A stretch of 64,000 bases of DNA. Origin: Boswellia sacra. Its lineage: Eukaryota; Streptophyta; Magnoliopsida; Sapindales; Burseraceae. The translations under genes were made by a program, and so were the position numbers. Below, piece by piece: positions 49,863-59,394 of the stretch (position 1 is the stretch's first letter; each line of letters begins with the position of its first letter). Under the pieces are notes generated by a model. It did not search any database and was not told the DNA's origin. It saw only the letters and a list, made by a program, of their open reading frames with translations. The stretch is from assembly GCA_013180625.2 (NCBI GenBank), contig SNVD02009651.1, positions 62,001 through 126,000 of the forward strand. The letters run 5' to 3'.

Positions 49863-50289
49863 TTCTTGTAGTGCATGTTTCGATTTGTTTTTGTATGAAC
49901 GGGTTTGATATATTTTTTGATTGGTTTTTAATGGTTTTACTGATATAAGGGATAGATATGTTTCATTTTGTTTTGGTATATATAGCTTGATGCATGTTTA
50001 GGTCAGTTTTAATTGGTTTAGAGATACAGGGTATGCATATGTTTAGCTAAATGGAAAACTCAATTTGTTTTGTTTACATGAATGAAAAACTCAACTGCGT
50101 AGGCATTAGATGATATATTAATGCATGTCTTTATTGTTGTAAGAACCTACTAGATTGTAACCTCTTTAGAATTATCTAATACATGTCTATATTTTTTTGG
50201 ATTGATATACTAATGCACATCTTTAGTTTTGTAAAAACTTGTTTTTTGTAAGCATTTGTTTCTAAATTGATATATGATTGGCCAAGATC

Positions 50290-52445
50290 ATGAGTTGGAA
50301 AGAGTGGATCCATTTTTCTAGAGTAGGAAAAAGTTACTGCAAGAGTGTAAGCTTAAAGCTTGTGGATTTTCTCTTGAATCAAATGAGAGATATTTAATTT
50401 AGTGCCTTCTGCCTTAGGAGCCGACTAAGCCTACCACAGATGATGATTTAAGGATGATGGAGTTGTTTAATGAATATGAAGACATAGGGTTTAATACCAT
50501 TCACATGACGTTAGAATATTTGCTATTTGGTGTAAGAACAACTAGAAGTCAGCAATATAAGAATAATACAATCGAACAACAACCTGCCAATGTCCATACA
50601 ATGGTGTCTTTAGTGGATGTAGCTTCCATGATGCAAGTTAATAGGGCTGGGAATGAAGAAGATATGAGGGCTGTAGAGATTAGCATTCTATGCATAATAG
50701 TGAAGCTTCAGATGATTTAACTAGCTCAGATGGCAGTTAAAAAGATAATAAGGATGACATTTCAAATCTTTCTGATAAAGATTCAGAAGATATGATATAT
50801 GACAACCACTCAACTGATGATGACTTTGTGGGCAGTGGGTCAGATGAGGCAGAAGGGGCAAAAGCTAGACTCAATAGAGAGTTTACGATGTTCAAGGTAA
50901 AGATTTACATAGATACTCATGATTGCCAAAGGGTATGGAAGAATCCTACTGCAACTCCAAAATGGCTTGCTATCAAGATTGTTTCCATTGTCAGGGAAAA
51001 TTCTAAAATATCTACCAAGGACATTGCTGCATTTGCTAGGTGTAATTGGAGTATTCATGGAGAGAAATACACACTGTATAGGGCTAAAAAATTTGCTTTA
51101 GAGATGGTTGGGGAGCACTATGATGAGACGTACAATCTCTTGCCTAAGTTTACTGCCATCATTTAGTATAGAAACCCAAGCAGCTTTATAGTGGCAAAAA
51201 CCATATCAACTAATGAAAATGTAGAAACCAGATTTCACAGATTCTTCATGAATTTTCTTGCCTTGAGAGATGGTTTATAAATGGGGTGCATGCCTTTTAT
51301 AAGGTTAAATATGTGTCATTTGAAAGGTCAATTTAGTGGTATGTTGCTGAGCGCCATAGCTCTAGATGTAAATAATGGAATTTTCCCTTTAGTTGTTTGT
51401 GTATGTGAGGTAGAAAGAGAAGTCTCTTGGTGCTGGCTTATAGAGAGGTTGTATAACTATATCAGAGTGCAACATCGTAAGCCTATCACTACGATAAGTG
51501 ATAGGTAAAAAGGTCTTGTAATGCACTATAGGAGCATTGGCCTAATGCTATATTTTGAATATGGGCTAAGCACATCCATTTTAACTTCAAATCAAGGTTT
51601 TTTTGTTTAAAAATTGATGATCTCTTTTGCGAAACTGCAAGAGCTTCTAACAAGATTGGCTATTTGAAAGCTTTACAAAAAATAAGAGAACAAAGTGTAG
51701 TTGTATCCAATGGCTTTTGGACATTGACCCCTCAATTTGGTATAAGTGGGCACTAGACACCTCCTTAAAGTCAGACCATATGACTAATAACTTCACAGAA
51801 AGCTTCAATAGTTATCTAGGTTAGTGGCGTTCAAACCCATGACTACATTGATGAACCATATAAGGAGAAAGATGATAAGAAAACTATAGAAGAAAAAACA
51901 GTTGTCTGCCACATGGACATCTAAAGTTCCTTCAAGAGTGAAGAGTCATATGACCATATTAATGAATGAGGGGAGGCAATTAAAACTTGTTAGCAGTGGA
52001 AACAATGAATATGAGGTGATAGACAAGTTAAGGGTTTATGTCGTCCAACTACATTAGCAGGTGTATGATTGTAGTGAATGGCAATTATTTGGTATACCAT
52101 ATAGGCATACAATGGCTGCCATATGTTACACAAGGTTGAATGTAGAGGATTTTATTCACTCATTACAGACAACCAAAGCCTCCAAAAGGACTTATGCTGG
52201 AATAATAAATCCATTGCTTGACCAAAGCAGCTAACCAAAAGGCAAGGTACCTAGGTTTTTACCCCCTTATAGGGTTAGGAAGGTTGGTAGGCCCAAGAAA
52301 GTTAGGAGAAGTGAGCCTCACGAAAGGGTTGCTAGACAAAAAAGGTCTTTCATGCTCTATTGCAGCTTCTGCAGTGGTGATGGGCATAACAGAAGGACTT
52401 GCAAACTTACACCATCTAATACAAGGGCATTAATGGCACAAGTAA
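50290..52445 (+). pseudogene. mudrA-type MULE transposase, broken
   Basis: Read across stops, the parts of a MuDR-family transposase follow in order. An acidic N-terminal region (50454-50880) is followed by the MuDR DNA-binding block (ATPKWLAIKIVSIVRENSKI, YRAKKFALEMVGEHYDETY; about 50950-51160). Then comes the start of the catalytic domain (RLNMCHLKGQFSGMLLSAIA, 51281-51508, where the catalytic Asp before CHLKG appears as Asn) and TTISDR followed by a stop. A degenerate middle part runs to about 52090, then the SWIM tail (RHTMAAICYTRLNVEDF) and an intact CX2CX4HX4C knuckle (CSFCSGDGHNRRTC, about 52360-52400). Stops and frameshifts are scattered throughout. It is the natural transposase of the surrounding MULE. 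Confidence 0.88.
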
Positions 52446-53154
52446 TGAAATGTATTAAATAAACACTACATTTAAAACGTCTATTGTTATATTAAATTTT
52501 TTTTTCATGTTTGACAGGGATTTGGTGGTCCAAATTCAGGATTAGGAGAGCCAATAACAAGTTAGCCAAAGGCACAAGTAATGCATGGTATTAAACAAAC
52601 ACTGCATTTAAAACATCCACTGTTTTATCTTATGATATCTTTTTTTTTCATTTTTTTGTAGGGATAGAATGTGTGGAAGAGGGTTCCAAGCAACTGTCAC
52701 TAAAATCATATCTATACAGCCCTAACTTAGCAACCAACCAAGCCAGAATCAAGTCTAACATTGATATATGGTTTAAGTCTAGTAATGCATTTTAAATTAT
52801 GTTTAAAGCGTTTCTTGGCTTCTCAAACTAAATTTTTTTGGAGTATTCATGCATATTTTCTTGTAATGCATGCAAAATGAACATTTTGGTTCTTGTGGAG
52901 AAGCAGTTTATTAATTACTCTTTTCTGATACTTTATTGTTAAGTATTTTGGATATTATGGATTATAGCTATCATTTTAAATATTGTTAATGCTACTACAG
53001 CCTGTTATTATGAAATCTAGTGTTTTTTTTAGAGTATATGTTAGATATTGTTAATGCTACTATTGCTTATTATTATGAAATCTAGCTTGTTTTTTCGGGC
53101 CATGAAATCTGCTAGACATTGTTAATGCTACTGCTGCTTGTTATTTCAAAACTT

Positions 53155-53661
53155 CTATTCCACTAAGCATTGCACGGCATAGAATCTAGACCACATTGCA
53201 TGGCTTAGATTCTTCAACACATTTAGTTTCATGAACACAATAGCTACAATTGTAAGTATAATAAATTTCCTCAAAGCTTTATGTTCAGCTTCCAGAGCAA
53301 GAACGCTAAACATCATCTTTTCCATCCCATCCTTTTGCTTATTTTTAAGATTTTCCTCCTTATCAACAAGATCTTGCATTTCTTGTAGCCCACGATGTAT
53401 CTTTTATAGTTGCCTTTCTATGATTTTCATTGATAGAAGCATCTTTAGATCAATTGATGGGTTGAATTCCTCATCATCAAGGTTCCACCATGAGTACAAT
53501 GAGCACTCTCTTGTTTGACATGTGAAATACAATCTCCATGGATTTTTATTTGACTCTAAAATCCTAATAGTAGTCTTCCTTTCACATTTGCCCCTTTTAT
53601 TTTTAAACTTAATCAAGCCTCCACTAATTTCATTGTTTGCATTTAATGATGAAGAAGACAC
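53155..53661 (-). pseudogene. GRF-type zinc finger protein with C-terminal membrane segment, one stop
   Basis: The minus-strand frame runs 53661-53404, then past a single stop in the same frame to 53155. Its first half has a GRF-type zinc-finger pattern: CERKTTIRILESNKNPWRLY, FTCQTRECSLYSWW and then DDEE. The second half has a charged, probably coiled-coil stretch (DLVDKEENLKNKQKDGMEKM) and a hydrophobic segment (FIILTIVAIVFMKL) that could cross a membrane. Plant genomes hold many such small GRF-TM proteins of unknown function, often near transposons. No ATG start is obvious. It is convergent with the transposase and ends about 700 bases after it, inside the MULE's own DNA. Confidence 0.7.
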
Positions 53662-55326
53662 GTTGAGATGCTATATTGCATGTTATTGGCAGTGAATTTA
53701 TGTGTTTTTGTATTTGTTGAAATAGGTTAATGATTGCATATGATGAACTGGGTATGTTGATAGAATTGAAGGGAATGGTGAATCTATTGGAGATGTTTTC
53801 TGGTTGAGGTTTGCCTGATTATTCTAAAATGGGGGTGTTCAAAAAAATCCAATTCGATCCGACCAGATCGAATTTGATCAAGTTGGTTGAGTTATATGCG
53901 AGTTGTAATTTTGAAAAACCCAAAATCGGGTTAAAAAGATCGAGTTTGAGTAAGATTGGGTTTGTTAAATAAAACCCTAAAAAACCCGACCCAATCAATA
54001 TGTTCTTATAAAAAAATTAAAATTTGACACATGTCAATCTATTATTAGTTGAGAGCATAATATTATTGTAAAGTCTGCCACACCAGATCAGTTATATAAA
54101 TTTAAATCACTTCTTATTTTTAACCCTAATTCTACTTCTCTTTCTCTTTCACAAATCCCATCCACCCGTCTCCTTCACAAACCCCAATGGCCTCTGCTTC
54201 TGCCTCTTCCACTTCCGTTCGTAGCCTTCACTCTCCTCTCTTGCCCTAGCCGCCTCCACCTCCACTTTTACTTGTGCTCTCCGCTCTCCTCTCTCGCGCT
54301 CACGGCCACCTCCACTGATCTTCCTCTTTGTTGCCTCTATCGTATCTCTTAGTTAGCTAATTGCCACTTACTTGTAATCACAAGTTTTTGCTATCTACCC
54401 ACTATCACTGAATGCTATTTCTCTAAGCCAAAATTCTCCTTCTATGTTTATTTATCTCCAAACCAAAGATCTTCAATGTTCAACTTTTTCTTTCTCATGT
54501 CTTTCTAGCTATCCAAACGTAATCTATTTTCAACTTTGTGTACGTTAAATAGTTTTTCACTAAAATGAGATTCCAACATGATTAAATGAGTAAACTTTTT
54601 AGATTTTCTATAAACTATTTCTGTTCTTCTTTTTAATTCCATTAAGTTTTTTCCTCTCATATTTGAAATTTAAAGCTTTTTAGTAAAAAAAAAAACTCCT
54701 AGAAATTTTTTTCTCAAAGTCTGTTATCATGAAATCCATTTCAAATAAACATTTGGATGTTTAAAAAAAATGTAATTTTGATTTTTTGCTAATGATATTG
54801 GGAATGACGGTTAATTACATATTGGTGGGTGTGATCTAGATGAAGGCATGGATACCAATTAATGTTTCTAATTTTGGTGCCAATGGTTGAGCAAACCAGA
54901 GGGGTAGTAAAGTTGGTGGTGAGTTAATTGAAGTTGCTAATACTGATGGAAGAGCTACAGGATGTTAGGAAAAGAGAGAAGTATGAGTTTTTTTATTTTT
55001 ATTAATACATTTTATGTAAAATGATATAGTTTTCAATGAATTGCAAAATGTATTAGTAGGGGTGGGCATTTTTAATCGACCTGATTAGATATACTGGATC
55101 CGAGTTGGGTTAGTTCGGGTATATGTGTGTATGAAACCCGAAATCGAGTATAAAGTGTGAGACCCGATCTTTGTCGGGTCTGTATCAGATATGTGGCCTT
55201 TTACCTGATTTAAACTCGATCGAAACTTTTTTTAATTATTGATTTTTTTGACGTGACAAAAATTTAGTGGCTGTTTCATATTATAAGCGTAGGCCTTATC
55301 ACATAGGATCATCAATATATATATTA

Positions 55327-56147
55327 GCGGACCCAGGATTTGATTGAAGGGGGGGCACCATTAATATTTTAATGTTTATAATTTATTTGATAAACTTTAA
55401 TAATATGATAAATTTTAAAAAAATAAAATAAAAAATACACCTAAATGAGGGACATTATGACTATAACGGTTCGAAATTATAAAGTGTTAATTTTCTTAAA
55501 TTTGATATAAACTCAAAATAGCTTTTCGTTTAAAATATATCTCTATAACTATTCAAAAAAATTATTTTATAACATACATTACTTTTTATCTAAAAAAAAT
55601 ACAAACCAATGAAATAAAATATAAAGTCTCTTAGAAATAATTTCTTAAAATTATATTACTATTTTTAAAATCTAATTAATGCAAATAAATAAAAAATAAA
55701 AAGAAAGACATAATAAAAATATAATATGTGATTTTATTTTAAATTATAAGAAAAAGACAGTTATTATCCAATACGAGGATCATCAAATTTGTACTCTTTT
55801 AACAATAATTCATTGAGGTATTTTTTAGACTATAAAAAAATTTATATAAAGTAAAACATATAATTTACATAGAATTAAATAAATAAAAATAGAAAACTAA
55901 AATTATATTTATGAATCAGCTAATAAAAGTTAATTAAAATATAATATCAACTTATATTATTATATGCCTCAAGTAGCTTAAATGATTAGAAAAAAGAAAA
56001 GAGAAATGTAAAACTTGAATCGATTATTATTATTATTTTTTAATTTTAAGAAATGAATGTAAAGGTACTAAAGCAAAGTAAAGGGATTTTATTGAAGTTT
56101 TTAAAATTGAGAGGAGCCAGGGGCCCCCTGTCCTAGCGTAGGTCCGC
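55327..56147. mobile_element. AT-rich MITE-like element inside the inner hAT
   Basis: It begins GCGGACCCAGGATTTGATTG and ends GTCCTAGCGTAGGTCCGC. The outer seven bases (GCGGACC/GGTCCGC) are perfect inverted repeats, followed in both arms by a run of five or more G. The interior is very AT-rich and non-coding. Confidence 0.6.
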
Positions 56148-56153
56148 AGCTTA

Positions 56154-56184
56154 TTATATATATATATATATCTCTCTCTCTCTT
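56154..56184. repeat. compound microsatellite (TA)n-(TC)n
   Basis: A TA dinucleotide run passes into six TC dinucleotides immediately after the MITE-like element. Confidence 0.9.
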
Positions 56185-57939
56185 TCCCCCAAGCCTCAAT
56201 TTACAATTAAAATCCTAACCCAAGTTGCCTCCTCTCTCTCCCTTCCTCCTCCCTTGAAGCCAAATCGTTCACCGGTCGCGGCCCGTTTCAACCCCACTAT
56301 CACCACTACCGTCACCACACCATCTTAATTCTTAAAAATATCTCCTAGACTCCTTCATCTATCTTTGTATAATGATTCTCGACTCTCACCTTTCACTGCC
56401 ATTGTCGCTCCGCTACCACCGTCGTCCTGCTGTCGCCGTCTCCCCAAGGTATGAAGTATAAACTCCTCCATTCCTTTCTTTGTTATTTACATTTTTGGGG
56501 TTTCATTTGTATGTTATAGCACAAGCAAAGTGAAGAAGAAAGTGAAGCAAGAGGAAGAGAAGGCGATCCAAAGAGATATTTTGGTTTTCCATATTTATTG
56601 TTTTTGTTTGTAAGTTTGTGTTGTAAGTTTGCAAGGTCTAGCTTTTTTTGTGCTTTGTTGGTATTTTTGAGGTGCATTTGGAATCTGGTTTTTGATTTGT
56701 GAATGTTTCTAGTAATGGCAGTAATGACAACGTTATGCACGTCCTCTTATTTGTTCCCTTCCCCCAATTTAATTAATTATTTCTCACCCAACATCTCGAT
56801 TCTGTTAATTGTTTGTTTATTTTGCCTATCCACTTGTCTGATGTATAATTAAATAATTTAATGAAGTCATTTTTTATAACCAGATAGACGACACTCCGAT
56901 GCTCAATGCCATGCAATGCACGTAGCTCGTTCAGTTATATCATTTAGGATCAAGGGTCCATTTACAACATAGATGTAGAGCAGTTATTTTATTACTTTTT
57001 TTTTTGTTTTTTTAAATCAAGCAAAATTATTTGTAAAAAGAATAGCCTTTTTGCGAAAGTTAGCTTTACATCATTTGTGGTGTGTTCAAATAATTTTTCT
57101 GGTTTTTATTTAGTTAAAAACTTGGTGTGTGCTTTAAATTCTCTAAATGTTCAACTGAGGATTATGTATTTTGAAGATGCAGTGTATTCTCTGAGACCCA
57201 CATAACCCGAGTCGGTTCTAGCAATTAAAATACCAAACCTCAGGTAAAAACTATGCTACCCGAAATGTGATCGGGTCTACTCGGTTGGGTCCGAATCTAA
57301 CCCGATCTAACCTGATAAATGTCCACCCCTAAGTATTAGATTAGAGGAGAAAAATATTGTTGTGGTATTTTTTTTTTTTTTTACCAAGGTGTTTCCCCAA
57401 ACCCCTTCTATGTTAATTTATTTGTTATTAGTAGGAGGAACGGAAATGTTGAATGCAGCTAGTTCCTACTCTTTGTTTTTCAACCTAATTAACCCGACAA
57501 ACCCGATTCGACCTGAGGGGCAGGTTGTATATGGGTTCTAAAGACTCGATCACGAGTATATTTTTCAAAACCTAAAGGATGATCGGTTGAGTCAGGTCTG
57601 GTGAGACCCAACCCGGCTTGGGAACCCTTCTATTCTATAATTTATCAATGGTGAATATATGTTCATTGTATGTGTTTTTATGGGAGAAAAATGTGCTTTT
57701 GTGACCGTTGGAGATCCAACAGATATGTTTGATTTAAGAGCTAGTCAATTCAGCTTTTACGCTGAGTGTATTTTGATCAAGTTTGCTAATTAAGAGGGGT
57801 AATATTTGTAACAATATTCTTCTTATTATTATATATTACAAAGTAATGCAAGTCATTAACATTACATTATGAAGTTTCAACCCAGAAGGGAATTTTGGTC
57901 TATTAGTAGTCTGTATTGATAGACTTGTGTCAGAGTGCA

Positions 57940-58048
57940 TGTTTTCCGTTACTTTTAACACCGGCGATAAACCTTAGGGGGCAAAAGTAAGTTTCAGAAA
58001 AGTGGGGATTGATGTAGAAAGCCTCAAGGGGGAAATAGATATTATCCC
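57940..58048. repeat. right terminal inverted repeat of the MULE
   Basis: Inverted, diverged copy of 40568-40680, ending ATTATCCC directly before the 9-bp duplication. Confidence 0.85.
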
Positions 58049-58078
58049 TAAAATAAATAAAGAAACTATTAATTTTAA

Positions 58079-59312
58079 GGGAAAATTGAAAAAATAGACA
58101 CAATTAGGGGCCCTTAATGAAATTTGGACACATCTTGAAAAATTTTCATGTCATAGACACTTTCTTTGAAAAAAGACTAAAATACCCTTAATAATTCAAT
58201 TTATTCCGAAATGCCTCATTTCTCTGTTCCCTGCACTTACCTCTTCATATTTTTATATCCGTCTGTTGCAGTAACAATAAAACAAAGAAAAAATTTTCAT
58301 CTTCTTCTCTCTTCTTCACTTTTTCTCTCTCTGCAATTCCAATATCTCTCTCATCTCTTCTCTCTTCTTCTCATATTTTTCTGCACTTTCTTCTTTTATT
58401 TAAAACTAGCGTCAATTCATGTCATCAAGTATCGATTTTATATCATAGAGTGTCAGATTTCATGCTTTCAAGTGTCAGATTTAATGTTATCAAGTGTCGA
58501 TTTTATGCTATAGAGTATCAGATTTTATATTATCAAGTGTCAGATTTCATGCTTTCAAGTGTCAAATTTAATTTTGTCAAGTGTCGGATTATGTCGAGTG
58601 TCGGATTTTATATCGTCAAGTGTCGACTTTCATGCCTTCGAGTGTCGGATTTAATGTTGTCAAGTGTCGGATTATGTCGAGTGTCAGATTTTCATTATGT
58701 CGAGTGTCAGATTTTCATGCTGTCGAGTGTTAGATTTAATGTTATCAAGTATCAGATTATGTCGAGTGTCAGATTTTCATGCTATCGAGTGTCGGATTTA
58801 ATGTTGTCGAGTGTCGGATTTTCATTATGTCGAGTGTCGAATTTTCATGTTGTCGAGTGTCGGCTTTCATGTCTTCAAGTATCGGATTTAATGTTGTCAA
58901 ATGTCAGATTATGTCAAATGTCGGATTTTCATGCTGTCGAGTGTCAGATTTCATGCTATCGGATTCCAAACCGTTGTTTGTTTCTCTCTTGCCTTCTTTC
59001 TTCTCCTTTTAAAACTTAAGTTGATGAATATATTTGATAATAAATAAGATAAAGAAAATGCAGTAAAATATAAAAAGAAGAGAGAAAAATATGAGAGAGA
59101 TATTAGAATTACAGAGAGAGAAAGGATAAAGAAGAGAGAAGAAGATGAGAGAGAATTATACAGATTTTTTTTTTAAATTCAATTATATAAATAAAGATAA
59201 GAGTAATTGAGTCTTTTTATCCAAAATATATCTATAATATAAAAAATTTTTAGAATATATTTAAATTTAATCAAAGACCCTTAATTTTAATTGTGTTCAT
59301 TTCAATTTTCCC
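58079..59312. mobile_element. inverted-repeat element with internal minisatellite, upstream of the WDR25-like gene
   Basis: The left end GGGAAAATTGAAAAAATAGA and the right end (minus strand GGGAAAATTGAAATGAACAC) start inverted repeats. These can be followed, with mismatches, through ACACAATTA, AAGGG and AAAAAGACT blocks for over 100 bases. The form suggests a MULE, but the flanking 9-mers do not match, so class and exact ends are uncertain. It has no transposase. The right end lies 82 bases before the WDR25-like start codon. Confidence 0.6.
58415..58965. repeat. minisatellite, about 22-bp unit
   Basis: The unit AAGTGTCAGATTTCATGCTTTC varies (GAGTGTCGGATT...TGTCG) and recurs about 25 times. 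A shorter 17-base form (AGTGTCGGATTATGTCG) is interspersed. The long open frames over it (58450-59019 and 58779-59012) arise from the repeat and are not genes. Confidence 0.92.
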
Positions 59313-59394
59313 TCGTCTCAGTGACAAGATACCCCTGTATAAGAGATATATTCTCAAGCCAAAGCCAAACGCCTTACACTTAGGCGGTGGCGCG

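Larger units (their letters stand above)
41477..49873. mobile_element. 8.4-kb CACTA-like element with captured gene fragments
   Basis: The left end TACTACAACAAAACTGGC and the right end (minus strand CACTACAAGAAAACTAGTC) form the terminal inverted repeat typical of plant CACTA (En/Spm) elements, with the first base of the left end mutated. Both subterminal regions are dense in GTGTCACTTA/TAAGTGACAC motifs in both orientations, as expected for binding sites of the CACTA TnpA-like protein. I see no CACTA transposase, so it is non-autonomous. It carries a mudrA C-terminal fragment (plus) and a long CLASP fragment (minus). A 3-bp target duplication could not be confirmed (ATA left, CAT right). Confidence 0.8.
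55057..57331. mobile_element. hAT-like non-autonomous element (inner)
   Basis: The termini are TAGGGGTGGGCATTTTTAAT and (minus strand) TAGGGGTGGACATTTATCAG, classic hAT-type ends. The flanking 8-mers TGTATTAG (55049-55056) and AGTATTAG (57332-57339) match at seven of eight positions. It has no transposase. The interior includes another inverted-repeat element (55327-56147) and a GC-richer gene-like piece at about 56200-56460. Confidence 0.82.
53828..57630. mobile_element. hAT-like non-autonomous element (outer)
   Basis: The left end (AATGGGGGTGTTCAAAAAAA) and the right end (minus strand GAAGGGTTCCCAAGCCGGG) carry the GGGTGTTC-type terminus, followed by repeated GGTC/CGGGT-rich motifs (AACCCGACCC, CGGGTTGGGTC) seen in many plant hAT elements. 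The flanking 8-mers are TATTCTAA (53820-53827) and TATTCTAT (57631-57638), seven of eight matching and of hAT duplication length. There is no transposase. A short pyrimidine-rich, gene-like stretch lies at about 54110-54350. A second hAT is nested inside. Confidence 0.65.
40568..58048. mobile_element. 17.5-kb Mutator-like element (MULE) with nested insertions
   Basis: The left terminus at 40568 (GGAATAATGTCTATTTCC) and the right terminus at 58048 (minus strand GGGATAATATCTATTTCC) begin inverted repeats alignable over about 100 bases. The flanking 9-mers are identical: TAAAATAAA at 40559-40567 and 58049-58057, the Mutator duplication length. The element's own parts appear to be 40568-41476, 49874-53827 and 57631-58048. 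They contain a decayed mudrA-type transposase and a convergent GRF-zinc-finger ORF. The rest is later insertions: a CACTA-like element (41477-49873) and nested hAT-like elements (53828-57630). Subtracting these leaves about 5.3 kb, a normal size for an autonomous MULE. Confidence 0.85.

Noticed and set aside
41473..49876. CAT as a 3-bp target duplication of the CACTA-like element
   Set aside because: CAT is present on the right, but on the left it is one base away from the expected position; not accepted as proof of boundaries.
58450..59019. 189-residue open frame with repeated MLSSV-type peptide
   Set aside because: Produced by the ~22-base minisatellite; the peptide repeats simply mirror the DNA repeat.
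58070..59321. 9-bp duplication for the 58079-59312 element
   Set aside because: The flanks (TAATTTTAA and TCGTCTCAG) do not match; Mutator class left open.
59293..59394. Upstream extension of the WDR25-like frame
   Set aside because: The ATG at 59395 gives the typical family N-terminus; the upstream part overlaps the end of a transposable element.
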